This document shows, piece by piece, positions 56,362 to 64,000 of a stretch of DNA of 64,000 bases. Below the pieces are notes generated by a model that saw only the letters and a list, made by a program, of their open reading frames with translations, was not told where the DNA came from and did no database searches. How positions within the stretch are numbered: position 1 is the first letter of the stretch; each line of letters starts with the position of its first letter. The position numbers and the translations under genes are program-made. This DNA comes from Dokdonella_A sp046347015 (GTDB lineage: Bacteria; Pseudomonadota; Gammaproteobacteria; Xanthomonadales; Rhodanobacteraceae). Where the stretch lies: assembly GCA_046347015.1 (NCBI GenBank), contig JAXMHA010000006.1, positions 1-64,000 of the forward strand. Direction: 5' to 3'.

Positions 56362-57783
56362 ATGAAACGTTCGTTGCGAAACACCGTACTTGTCGCGGCA
56401 TTGCTCACGGCATTCGGCGCAGCGCCACTGGCGAGTGCCGACACGTTCACTTATCACGGGTCGTTGACGGATGGCACGAAACCGGCCGAGGGGCAGTACG
56501 ACCTCCGCCTGACGCTCTATTCGGCCGCGATTGGCGGCAGCATCGTCGCGGGGCCGGTGGAGCTTTACGCGGTGCCTGTGCACGCCGGCAATTTCAGTAC
56601 GTCATTCGATTTCGCCACGTCGGGTGTGCCGGCCAGCGGCGCCTGGCTCGACGTGCAACTGCGTCCGGCCGGAACCGGTGCGTATGTGGCGCTCGGTGAG
56701 CGCGAAGCGGTGAGTCCCGACGCAATCGCCGGCGGCTGCCCGGGGTCGTGGACGCTCGACGGCAATGCTGGCAATCCCGCGGGCAGCTACCTCGGCACCA
56801 CGGATGCGAACGATCTGGTGCTCAAGGCTGGCTCCGCGCCGGTTGCGCAATTCAGCGCGACGAATGGGTCGGTGGTTCTGTCACCGTACATCTCGGCGAA
56901 TGCGCCGGGAGCCTCGTCGACATCCGTCAGTGAGTCGTACGGGGCCAGCGGTGATTTTTCGTTTGCCGGGGGCTACTCGGGTGGCACCAATTTCGATGGC
57001 TCGTTCGTCTGGGGGGACCGCGGTGGCGGTGCTTTCGAATTTTCCGACAGTGCACCGGACCAGTTCGTCGTGCGGGCTGGCGGGGGCGTTGGTTTCAACA
57101 CCTCCAGCTTTGGCCCAGCGGACGAAATGGTAATAGCGGTGAGATCGGGGGGCGCAGATGCCGACAGCGACCTCGTATTGCGATCACTAGGCGGAAACGT
57201 TGGACGCATTTACGAACGCGAAGTTGATGGCGCGTTGTGGCTAACGGCGTTCGGTGGTGTGCACATTGACAACCCAGTAGATGTCAATGGGGCGCTCGAC
57301 ACCAAGGCATTGCACGTCGCGGGGGATGCGTCGAAGGCAACGGCCGGCGGCTTCAAGGCCAATTCCGACCGGCGCATCAAGAGCGACATCGAACCGGTCA
57401 TGGGCGCGCTCGACAAGATCCGCCAACTCCGTCCGGTCACGTTCCGTTACACACCGGAATACCTCGCCAACCACCCCGGTGTCGCCGACCAGCGCTACTA
57501 CAACGTGATCGCGCAGGACTTCGCACAGGTGTTTCCCGACGCGGTCGACGGATCAGGTGAATACCTCGCCGGCAAAACGAAGACACCGGACAACGAGATC
57601 CTCGAGGTCGACACCTACCCGGCGTTGATCACGACGGTCGCGGCGGTGCAGGAGATCGCGGACGACAGCGCCGCGACCGTGCAGCGTGTACGCAAGCTCG
57701 AAGCCGAGAATGCGGCGCTCAAGGCGCAACTGGAACGTCTAGGCGCGCGGCTCGATGCAGTCGAACGCGCGCGGGGAGAGTGA
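56362..57783 (+). CDS. Exported protein with peptidase S74 (intramolecular chaperone) domain
   Basis: 473 residues. Signal peptide MKRSLRNTVLVAALLTAFGA onward; an N-terminal domain FTYHGSLTDGTKPAEGQYDL related to that of the collagen-like proteins; a middle beta-rich fibre region; then the S74 autocatalytic chaperone: NSDRRIKSDIEPV with Ser335 and Lys340 as the cleavage dyad, followed by a C-terminal coiled coil (RKLEAENAALKAQLERLGAR). In phage tail spikes this domain trimerises the fibre and cuts itself off. This protein is exported, so it may mature a surface fibre. Confidence 0.85.
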   Translation: MKRSLRNTVLVAALLTAFGAAPLASADTFTYHGSLTDGTKPAEGQYDLRLTLYSAAIGGSIVAGPVELYAVPVHAGNFSTSFDFATSGVPASGAWLDVQLRPAGTGAYVALGEREAVSPDAIAGGCPGSWTLDGNAGNPAGSYLGTTDANDLVLKAGSAPVAQFSATNGSVVLSPYISANAPGASSTSVSESYGASGDFSFAGGYSGGTNFDGSFVWGDRGGGAFEFSDSAPDQFVVRAGGGVGFNTSSFGPADEMVIAVRSGGADADSDLVLRSLGGNVGRIYEREVDGALWLTAFGGVHIDNPVDVNGALDTKALHVAGDASKATAGGFKANSDRRIKSDIEPVMGALDKIRQLRPVTFRYTPEYLANHPGVADQRYYNVIAQDFAQVFPDAVDGSGEYLAGKTKTPDNEILEVDTYPALITTVAAVQEIADDSAATVQRVRKLEAENAALKAQLERLGARLDAVERARGE

Positions 57784-57784
57784 C

Positions 57785-58093
57785 ATGCGCGCACCCATCC
57801 GGTTCGGCCCCTGGGTCGCGCCGTTGTTGGCGGCGATGGTTGTGGGAGCCAGCGCGACGCCCGCGACCGCGGCGACCCCGAGATTCTCCGCGCAGGCGAA
57901 CGTGAGCGTGGCGCCATCCGCGCACACGACGGCCATCGGTGTCGAACGTTATCGCCTGTCCGCCCGCATGGCGCCGACCATCACCAAGGCGACTCACGCC
58001 GGTGCCGGCTTCGACCTGAGCGGCGTGCTGGCGGCTGCGCCACTCGGTTGCAGCAATGACGACACGATCTTCCGCAACGGCTTCGATCCATGA
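57785..58093 (+). CDS. Small exported protein with C-terminal IFRNGFDP tail
   Basis: 102 residues. Signal peptide MRAPIRFGPWVAPLLAAMVV then GASATPATAAT. The middle is low-complexity and unrecognised. It ends CSNDDTIFRNGFDP. Its stop overlaps an ATG of the next gene (ATGA), and it starts right after the S74 gene, so the three are probably cotranscribed. Confidence 0.65.
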   Translation: MRAPIRFGPWVAPLLAAMVVGASATPATAATPRFSAQANVSVAPSAHTTAIGVERYRLSARMAPTITKATHAGAGFDLSGVLAAAPLGCSNDDTIFRNGFDP

Positions 58094-58134
58094 CAACCGT
58101 TCTCATCGCTGTCAGACACGGTCACTTGGCAGCG

Positions 58135-59082
58135 ATGCGGACCATCAAACGGGAAGCACTGGACATCTGCGCGACGTACCGAATGGCTGCCTCGTTGTTG
58201 TTGCTGTTTGCAGCGTTGCCAGCGGGAGCAACCACGCCCACCTCCGGCAGCGTCTACGTTGGCGTCGCGTTCGGCTCGCGCGCCGTCTACAAGGTCGAAT
58301 ACGACTACGATGGCGCGGACACGTTGACCGTCGGCGCGCCGATGCTCGTCACGCCCGTGTCCGGTGCGGCCGATTACAAGGTCTTGCCGAACCGTTACCT
58401 GCTGGTGGTCGGGCAAGGCAACGCGGCCAGGATCAAGCTGCCGGCAGGACCCATTGAAACGGCCAGCCCCGGCAACAACGCGAACACGGTGGTGCTCGAT
58501 CCCGATGGCGTCACCGCGTGGGCCGGCTGGAACGACTCCGCGCCGGCGTCGATCCCCCTCGATCCATTCGGCAACGGCACTCCGCATGCGCTCACCGGCG
58601 ACGATGGGGTTGCCACGATGCTCGCGTTCACGCCGGCGAACGGGGTATTCTACACCACCGGTGGCGATGTCGCCTACGGCAACGTGGGGCGGATCGACCT
58701 CGACATGTTCCAGACGACGCGCTTCATCTCGGGGACCGAGGCGACCGGCATCACCTACGACCCGTTCAGCGGCACGGTGGTCTTCGCTGCGTTCGGCATT
58801 GCGCACCAGATCGATCCCGCCGATCCCGGCGTCATCTTCGCCAGCCGCGATGACACCGCCGAGGGCGAGAACTACCTGAACCTCGTCGCCGACGGGATGG
58901 GACACCTCCTGGCGACGCGCTGGGGCGGGGACGCGGGGCTGGTCCTGATCGACTACTCGGCCAGTGGCCGCATCGACGATCCGACCACGCGTTACCTTGC
59001 GGCGCCGATTCCATCGCTGGTGGGCTTGTCCGGGAGCCTTGCTTACGACCCGGTGATTTTCGCCGACGGGTTCGATCCCTGA
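58135..59082 (+). CDS. Exported protein of unknown function with C-terminal IFADGFDP tail
   Basis: About 315 residues. Signal peptide MRTIKREALDICATYRMAAS then LLLLFAALPAGATT; short strands repeated at ~40-residue intervals (KVLPNRYLLVVGQG, TMLAFTPANGVFYTTGG, GITYDPFSGTVVFAAFG) suggest a beta-propeller. Ends DPVIFADGFDP. Start uncertain: ATG 58090 overlaps the previous stop but gives a long N-terminus; ATG 58183 lacks basic residues; 58135 gives the most normal signal peptide. Confidence 0.7.
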   Translation: MRTIKREALDICATYRMAASLLLLFAALPAGATTPTSGSVYVGVAFGSRAVYKVEYDYDGADTLTVGAPMLVTPVSGAADYKVLPNRYLLVVGQGNAARIKLPAGPIETASPGNNANTVVLDPDGVTAWAGWNDSAPASIPLDPFGNGTPHALTGDDGVATMLAFTPANGVFYTTGGDVAYGNVGRIDLDMFQTTRFISGTEATGITYDPFSGTVVFAAFGIAHQIDPADPGVIFASRDDTAEGENYLNLVADGMGHLLATRWGGDAGLVLIDYSASGRIDDPTTRYLAAPIPSLVGLSGSLAYDPVIFADGFDP

Positions 59083-59156
59083 GGGTGCTCCCCCGTCGAA
59101 TCGGAGTCACCCGCGGCGCCGAACGGCAATGCGGCGACGTCGCGCCGCGCCCGAAT

Positions 59157-59188
59157 ATCCTGTATCCTGCCGCCACTGTGTTTGCCAG
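59157..59188. repeat. 32-bp dispersed repeat, copy 2
   Basis: Identical to 46961-46992. Here it lies between genes, about 75 bases after the tagged-protein stop and 140 bases before the cold-shock start. Confidence 0.85.
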
Positions 59189-59328
59189 GGTCACGGTGAA
59201 TTGTGGCCCGATGTGGTCGATCTCGCGATCTCCTCCATCGCCTCACCTCGCTTACTCCTTGCAACCCAGTCTCGGCCGAGGATGTTCCCCGGCCGTGAAC
59301 ATTCCATGTGCAATTGAGGAGTTTGGTC

Positions 59329-59538
59329 ATGGCTGAGCGCCAGATCGGTACCGTAAAGTGGTTCAACGACGCGAAGGGATTCGGGTTCATCACGCCGGAA
59401 AGCGGCCCGGACCTGTTCGTGCATTTCCGTTCCATCCAGGGCTCGGGTTTCAAGAGCCTGCAGGAAGGCCAGAAGGTCAGCTTCATCGCCGTGCAGGGCC
59501 AGAAGGGCATGCAGGCTGACGAAGTGCAGCTCGCGTAA
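59329..59538 (+). CDS. cspA: Cold-shock domain protein
   Basis: 69 residues. RNP1 is KGFGFITP and RNP2 is DLFVHFRSIQ. It is a nucleic-acid chaperone that binds single-stranded RNA/DNA and melts structure. GAGGAG lies eight bases before the ATG at 59329. The region upstream is ~245 bases and could include the long leader usual for cold-shock genes, though no cold box was identified. A strong terminator follows. The gene name is by family; paralogues cannot be distinguished here. Confidence 0.95.
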   Translation: MAERQIGTVKWFNDAKGFGFITPESGPDLFVHFRSIQGSGFKSLQEGQKVSFIAVQGQKGMQADEVQLA

Positions 59539-59562
59539 CTTCCGCGGAACGGCTGGGTCAGG

Positions 59563-59596
59563 AACCCCGGGCGGCAACGCCCGGGGTTTCTTTTTG
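59563..59596 (+). terminator. Rho-independent terminator of the cold-shock gene
   Basis: AACCCCGGGCG, loop GCAA, CGCCCGGGGTT, then TCTTTTTG: an 11-bp GC-rich stem with a T-rich tail, 24 bases after the stop. Confidence 0.93.
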
Positions 59597-59658
59597 GGTC
59601 GGCCCGCATGCATCATCGCGCCACGTGCATCGGAATATCAGTCGCCGCGGGAGTCGTC

Positions 59659-59814
59659 ATGGCCAAGCCCAACTACCAGTTCGAGAAGCGCCAGCGGGAT
59701 CTGGCGAAGAAGAAGCAGCAGGAAGAAAAGCGGGAAAGGAAGCGCGCACGGAAGGAATCCAGGACCGATCCGTCCGCCGGCGAAAGCGCTGCCCCGGCTA
59801 CGGACAAACCCTGA
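59659..59814 (+). CDS. Small basic protein of unknown function
   Basis: 51 residues. MAKPNYQFEKRQRDLAKKKQ then QEEKRERKRARK: highly charged, helical, likely RNA- or ribosome-associated by composition only. Short proteins with this N-terminus are widespread in proteobacteria and uncharacterised. GGGAG lies just before the ATG at 59659, which is preferred over an upstream in-frame ATG. Confidence 0.75.
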   Translation: MAKPNYQFEKRQRDLAKKKQQEEKRERKRARKESRTDPSAGESAAPATDKP

Positions 59815-59856
59815 CGAGACCCCGCAGGACAACCACCCGTCGTCCGATCGGCGGCA

Positions 59857-61455
59857 TCATCGCAGGTCGGCGGCGACCACCTTCGCGGCATTGTGCCCCG
59901 GTGCGCCGGTGACGCCGCCGCCCGGGTGGGAACCGGCGCCGCAGAGATACAAGCCCGGCAGCGCGCCGCGATAGTGGGCCTGGCCCAGCATCGGGCGTGC
60001 GCTGAAGAGCTGGTTCAACGACAGCGCACCGTGGAAGATGTCGCCGCCGAGCAGCCCGAAATCGCGTTCGAGGTCGAGCGGCGACTTGATCTGGCGGCCA
60101 AGGACGGATGCGGCGAAGCCGGGCGCGAATCTTTCGACCGTCGCGACCATCCGGTCGGCGACTTCGTCGCGATGGTCATCCCATGACGCGCCTTTCGGCA
60201 GCACGGGTGCAACGTGCTGGCAGAACAGCGAAGCGACATGCTGGCCGGCCGGTGCCAGCGAATCGTCGAGCGTCGACGGAATCAGCATCTCGACGATCGG
60301 CTCGCGTGACCAGCCGAAGTCGCATGCATCGCGGTACGCGCGATCCATGTAGCCAAGGCTCGGCGCGATGATGATGCCGGCGGTCAGGTGGTCGCCCGGT
60401 TCCGGCAACGCAGCGAAGCGCGGCAATTCCGACAACGCGACGTTCATCCGGAACGTGCCCGAACCGCAACGCCAGTGCGCCATTCGCTCGCGCACCGGAC
60501 CGGGCACGACATCGGGCGCGAGCAGACGTTCGTACAGCAACTTCGGGTTGGCGTTGGCGACGATCGCGCGCGCATGCAGCACGTCGCTCGCGTCGGTGAC
60601 GACGCCGATGGCGCGACCGCGCTCGACGATGATCTCGCGCACGCCACAGCCGGTGCGGATTTCGGCGCCGGCTGCCACCGCGGATTTCGCCATTGCCTGC
60701 GTGATCGCGCCCATGCCACCGAGCGCGTGGCCCCACGCGCCCTTGACGCCGTTCACTTCGCCGAACACGTGGTGCAGCAGCACGTAGGCGCTGCCGGGCG
60801 TGTACGGGCTCGCGTAGTTGCCGACCACACCGTCGAAGCCGAACACCGCCTTGATCGGATCGCCTTCGAAGAAGCGCTCGAGGTATTCGCCGGCCGAGAT
60901 CGTGAACAGGTCGAGCAGGTCGGTGCGCAGCGTCGCATCGAGCGTGCCGACACGGCGACCGAGCTTGCCGGCGCGGATCAGTTCGGGCAGTGCGGCGAGC
61001 CAGCCGCCGTCGGTCACGTTCGGTGGCGGTTCGAGCGCGACTGCGCGCAGCACGTCGGCGATCGCATCGAGGCGGCGCTCGTACTCCGGCAGGCGCTCGG
61101 CATCGCGCCGCGAGAACTTCGCGATTTCCGCCTGCGTGCGGCCGGCACCGGTCGCGAGATACCGGCCGTCCGGCAGCGGCAGGAAGTTGTTGAGCTTGCG
61201 GTTCACGACGCGCAGGCCGTGCTTCGCGAGTTCGAGGTCGGCCATGACCTTCGGTTGCAACAGCGACACGGTGTAGGCGGCAACCGAATTGCGGAAGCCC
61301 GGGTGAAACTCCTCGGTAACGGCCGCGCCGCCAACGACGTCGCGCCGTTCCAGCACCAGCACCCTGCGGCCCGCCCTGGCGAGGTACGCAGCGCAGACGA
61401 GGCCGTTGTGGCCAGCACCGACGATGATTGCGTCGAGGGACTCGGTGGATTTCAT
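59857..61455 (-). CDS. FAD-dependent oxidoreductase, phytoene-desaturase/PYROXD2-like
   Basis: 532 residues. N-terminal FAD motif DAIIVGAGHNGLVCAAYLAR with the GxGxxG fold and E in VLERRD. C-terminal FAD-binding GLYLCGAGSHPGGGVTGAPG is the amine-oxidase/phytoene-dehydrogenase signature. The PYROXD2/CrtI-like group is common in bacteria without carotenoid genes; the substrate is unknown. Start 61455 sits just before the Rossmann motif; the longer open frame is not family-like. No carotenoid genes are adjacent. Confidence 0.9.
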   Translation of the reverse strand: MKSTESLDAIIVGAGHNGLVCAAYLARAGRRVLVLERRDVVGGAAVTEEFHPGFRNSVAAYTVSLLQPKVMADLELAKHGLRVVNRKLNNFLPLPDGRYLATGAGRTQAEIAKFSRRDAERLPEYERRLDAIADVLRAVALEPPPNVTDGGWLAALPELIRAGKLGRRVGTLDATLRTDLLDLFTISAGEYLERFFEGDPIKAVFGFDGVVGNYASPYTPGSAYVLLHHVFGEVNGVKGAWGHALGGMGAITQAMAKSAVAAGAEIRTGCGVREIIVERGRAIGVVTDASDVLHARAIVANANPKLLYERLLAPDVVPGPVRERMAHWRCGSGTFRMNVALSELPRFAALPEPGDHLTAGIIIAPSLGYMDRAYRDACDFGWSREPIVEMLIPSTLDDSLAPAGQHVASLFCQHVAPVLPKGASWDDHRDEVADRMVATVERFAPGFAASVLGRQIKSPLDLERDFGLLGGDIFHGALSLNQLFSARPMLGQAHYRGALPGLYLCGAGSHPGGGVTGAPGHNAAKVVAADLR

Positions 61456-61702
61456 CGTGGCGTCACGGGAGTTGGCGGGACATCGCGATGCCGCAACGGA
61501 GGTACCGTTGGTCCTGCATCGGTGGTCTTGCGGCGGCGGGCCGGAAGTACGGACCGTCGGCAAGGCATCGGCAACGTGCCATGATCGCACGGGGTGCACC
61601 CCGCAGCACGAAGCGGCACGGGTTCTCCGTGCCGCTTCCGCGTTCCGGCCATGCCGCCCCGTGCCGGCGACGTCCGCGTGAGGACGACCGGGGAACCCCG
61701 GA

Positions 61703-62269
61703 CTACTTCACCGGCACCATCAGGTGCTGGTACGGCGTCCCCGCCCACATCACGTAGGGCACCTTGGTGTCCGGGTCCGCGCCCTTCGGATAGGAGTCGT
61801 AAAAGCCCTGGTCCGCACCGACGATCATCAGGTGGGCGCCGGTCTTGATCCAGTGGTTGCCGGCGTCGGGCTTGGTGGCGTACGGATCGGTGTTGCTGGC
61901 GTCGGTGCCCCCCTCCAGCATGTACATCAACCCGACCTTGCCGGCAGGCGGCGGCTTGTGGGCCATCCAGGCCCCCGCCCACTCGAACGCGTCCTTGTCC
62001 ATGCACATCGGATCGGGACCCGGCGTGGCGGTGGAATCGGGCATGCAGGTCCAGCCATTGTGGCCTTCGCGCAGCGTGCGCATCTTGCCGTCGGCATCCA
62101 TCGCGACGATGGTGGCGCCCCTCGACACGGACATCGGTGCGGCGCGTTCGGCGCTGGCGATCATGGATTTGTCGGTGGGCGCTTTCCCGGCGATCGCCGG
62201 CGCAGCCAGCGCGGCGATGATCGCGATCCCGAGAACCATTCGACGCCCCGACGAAACGGTGCTGTTCAT
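61703..62269 (-). CDS. Exported protein of unknown function
   Basis: 188 residues. Signal peptide MNSTVSSGRRMVLGIAIIAA then LAAPAIAG. The mature part includes GHNGWTCMPDSTATPGPDPM, AGAWMAHKPPPAGKVG and GGTDASNTDPYATKP. I recall similar proteins of unknown function in proteobacteria. GGAGG lies seven bases before the ATG at 62269, which decides this start. Confidence 0.8.
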   Translation of the reverse strand: MNSTVSSGRRMVLGIAIIAALAAPAIAGKAPTDKSMIASAERAAPMSVSRGATIVAMDADGKMRTLREGHNGWTCMPDSTATPGPDPMCMDKDAFEWAGAWMAHKPPPAGKVGLMYMLEGGTDASNTDPYATKPDAGNHWIKTGAHLMIVGADQGFYDSYPKGADPDTKVPYVMWAGTPYQHLMVPVK

Positions 62270-62371
62270 GAGTTCCTCCAGGAGTTCGTGATGCGTTGCC
62301 TGCGCGCGGCAGCCATGGCGCGGGCGCACCGCGCGCATCGCGGCGAACATACTCCGAATCGCACGTGCCGG

Positions 62372-64000
62372 TCAGTGCCGCCCGCCAGTGCCGACCGGGG
62401 GTGCGCCGGCCGCGCGCAGCTTCGCGTTCAAGCCATCGAGCCCGGCCGTCCTGAGTCCGTCCCACTGTGCCAGTGCAGCATCGAGGATGCGGGCGAGTTC
62501 GGCATGGCCCGCACGGGCATCGGCCGATGGCGCGGCGTCGGCATCGCCGTCGACGGCATTCATCAGCGAACCGAGCGCGCCGTCGAGGTACGCGAAGTTG
62601 TGCACGTTGCCGGGTTGCCGCGTCCACGCGTTGTACGGATTCGTCGTGGTGTCGAGATGCGCCAGCGCGACGACTTTTTCGTCGAGTGCGTCGATGGCGC
62701 GCGCCAGCAGGCGGTCGGCGCCAGCCCGGGACTTGCCGAGCGCCGCGTGCAATGCGGCGGCATCACGCATCGCCACCGCGAGCCGCGCCTGGTCGGCCTC
62801 GATGCTGCGCGCGAGCGTGAATTGTTCCGCATAGGCATCGGCCGCAAGATGCACGCGCGGGTCGGGCGCGATGGTCAGTGGCGCGTCGTAGGCAGCGCCG
62901 TCGATCACCAGTTTCACGGTGTAGCGGCCCGGCGGCGCCCATACGCCGTTCGCCCATGGGTCGCCGTTGGCAATCGCCGGCAATGGCGCGTACCGCAACG
63001 GCCAGATGAAGCGGTGCAGGCCCGGGGTGGCTTTCAGCGTGACCGGATGATCGAGCCATTCCGGCATCGAGTTGATCTTCGCGAGGTCGTGGTGCGGCGC
63101 CTTGTCGGCACTCGAGTAGTGGCGCACGAGGTTCCCTTCGCCATCGAAGATCGATAATTCGATGGGTGCCCTCGGCGCCGAAGCCAGCGAGTAGTCGATG
63201 TACGCGCCCCACGGCGGGTTTTCGGCGGTTGGTTCGTCCTTCGGCAGCGGGGTGCCGGTGAATCCCGGCGTGCGGACGCGGTAGGCGATCGCCGGTTTGT
63301 AAAGGTGCGTACGCGACGCGAGCGTGTCGGGGCCGTCGGCCTGCCGCAGCGCCGAAATGTCGTCCATGATCCAGAAGCCGCGGCCGTGGGTCGCGATCAC
63401 CAGGTCATCGTTCTTGACGTCGATGTCGCGCACCGACGTGCGCGGCAGGTTCTGCTGCAGCGGTTGCCAGTGGCCGCCATCGTCGAACGACACGTACACG
63501 CCAAGTTCGGTGCCGGCATACAGCAGGCCTTGCCGGGTCGGGTCCTCGCGCACGACGTTGACGAAATCGCCATCGCGGATTCCCTCGACGATCGGTTGCC
63601 ATGACGTACCGCCGTCGCGCGTGCGATAGATGAACGGCCTGCGGTCGTCGAGGCGATGCCGGTCGACCGACAGATACGCGCTGCCCCTGTCGAAGTGCGA
63701 GGGCTCGACATTGCCGACCTTCGACCACGCGGTGAGTGCCTTCGGCGTGACGTTCCGCCAGTGCGCGCCGGCATCGTCGGTGCGCCAGACCAGGCCGTCG
63801 TCCGTGCCGACCCACAAGAGGCCCCGCTCGAGCGGCGACGAACCGATCGCGTAGGCCACGCCGCGGCGTGGGCCGTGTCCGAGGTTGTCGGCGATCGTTG
63901 GTGCATCGAGATTCGGCGGCACGCCGGGATCCTCGCGCGAGAGGTCGGGGCTGATCGCGGTCCAGTGATCGCCACCGTCGGTCGTCTGCCATAGCCGCTG
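62372..64000 (-). CDS. VPS10/sialidase-like beta-propeller protein, N-terminus beyond the window
   Basis: Open to the last base on the minus strand; the visible 542 residues are the C-terminal part. Asp-box-like blades are repeated: TDDAGAHWRNV, TRDGGTSWQPI, FDDGGHWQPL, and TTDGGDHWTAI at the window edge. LVIATHGRGFWIMDDISALR closes the propeller. A C-terminal domain of ~300 residues follows, with strands like PPGRYTVKLVIDGAAY. Large exported proteins of this architecture occur in many bacteria; despite sialidase-like repeats no enzymatic residues can be assigned. A GTG at 63922 is only an internal codon. Confidence 0.88.
   Translation of the reverse strand, partial: QRLWQTTDGGDHWTAISPDLSREDPGVPPNLDAPTIADNLGHGPRRGVAYAIGSSPLERGLLWVGTDDGLVWRTDDAGAHWRNVTPKALTAWSKVGNVEPSHFDRGSAYLSVDRHRLDDRRPFIYRTRDGGTSWQPIVEGIRDGDFVNVVREDPTRQGLLYAGTELGVYVSFDDGGHWQPLQQNLPRTSVRDIDVKNDDLVIATHGRGFWIMDDISALRQADGPDTLASRTHLYKPAIAYRVRTPGFTGTPLPKDEPTAENPPWGAYIDYSLASAPRAPIELSIFDGEGNLVRHYSSADKAPHHDLAKINSMPEWLDHPVTLKATPGLHRFIWPLRYAPLPAIANGDPWANGVWAPPGRYTVKLVIDGAAYDAPLTIAPDPRVHLAADAYAEQFTLARSIEADQARLAVAMRDAAALHAALGKSRAGADRLLARAIDALDEKVVALAHLDTTTNPYNAWTRQPGNVHNFAYLDGALGSLMNAVDGDADAAPSADARAGHAELARILDAALAQWDGLRTAGLDGLNAKLRAAGAPPVGTGGRH

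Noticed and set aside
59191..59616. 141-residue antisense frame over the cold-shock gene
   Set aside because: Shadow of a very well conserved gene with ribosome site and terminator on the plus strand.

Overview
The window is GC-rich and densely coded. It looks like chromosome from a gammaproteobacterium of the Xanthomonadales/Lysobacterales type. The evidence is Q-dependent quinone chemistry (ubiE), a tsaD<>rpsU-yqeY-dnaG locus, a TrpS with an extra C-terminal domain, a DUF3379 anti-sigma factor, and several secreted proteins ending in an IF-x-(N/D)-GFD tail, which I associate with that group. The assignment is an inference from gene content, with no marker-gene phylogeny. No rRNA, tRNA, CRISPR array, transposase or phage integrase was found.

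Layout. 0-6 kb: end of a DUF971 gene, a GFA-family protein, a LemA/DUF2207 pair, ubiE, an M28 peptidase. 6-11.3 kb: a membrane-anchored unknown, then a four-gene Gld-like ABC operon running into mutM. 11.4-14.7 kb: a desaturase, a broken secreted beta-propeller gene, rpmB-rpmG. 14.8-20.3 kb: a glycosyltransferase, a cupredoxin/ECF sigma/anti-sigma unit, rsmG-parA-parB, an SPFH protein. 20.6-27.3 kb: hemB-aroE, a gamma carbonic anhydrase, an aldehyde dehydrogenase overlapping dus, trpS. 27.5-37.3 kb: a TonB receptor, a secreted metalloprotease, a lytic transglycosylase, an epimerase, cca, and a secreted beta-helix protein. 37.4-46.6 kb: a MidA-type methyltransferase, a pteridine-reductase-like SDR, folK-folB-tsaD, rpsU-yqeY-dnaG (dnaG frameshifted), and a CLC channel.

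46.9-59.1 kb is the accessory and most unusual part. A Ser/Thr kinase with TPR-like repeats and its ECF sigma factor (interrupted by an amber codon) face a run of exported proteins: a small tagged protein, two tandem collagen-like proteins sharing a nearly identical N-terminal domain (the second frameshifted), two paralogous monohaem cytochromes c, a peptidase S74 (intramolecular chaperone) protein with the same type of N-terminal domain, and two more tagged proteins. 59.1-64 kb: a cold-shock protein with a strong terminator, a small basic protein, a PYROXD2-like FAD oxidoreductase, a periplasmic unknown, and the C-terminal part of a VPS10/sialidase-like beta-propeller protein.

Two themes stand out. 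First, six exported proteins, five of them close matches, share a short C-terminal (I/V)F-x-(N/D)-GFD(P) tail at the very end of the chain with no hydrophobic helix; this is a candidate sorting or processing tag. Second, at least four genes (the beta-propeller gene, dnaG, the kinase, collagen-like gene 2) are broken by changes that each look like a single missing base, often in short G or T runs. Because dnaG is essential, many of these are probably sequencing or assembly errors and should be checked before calling pseudogenes.
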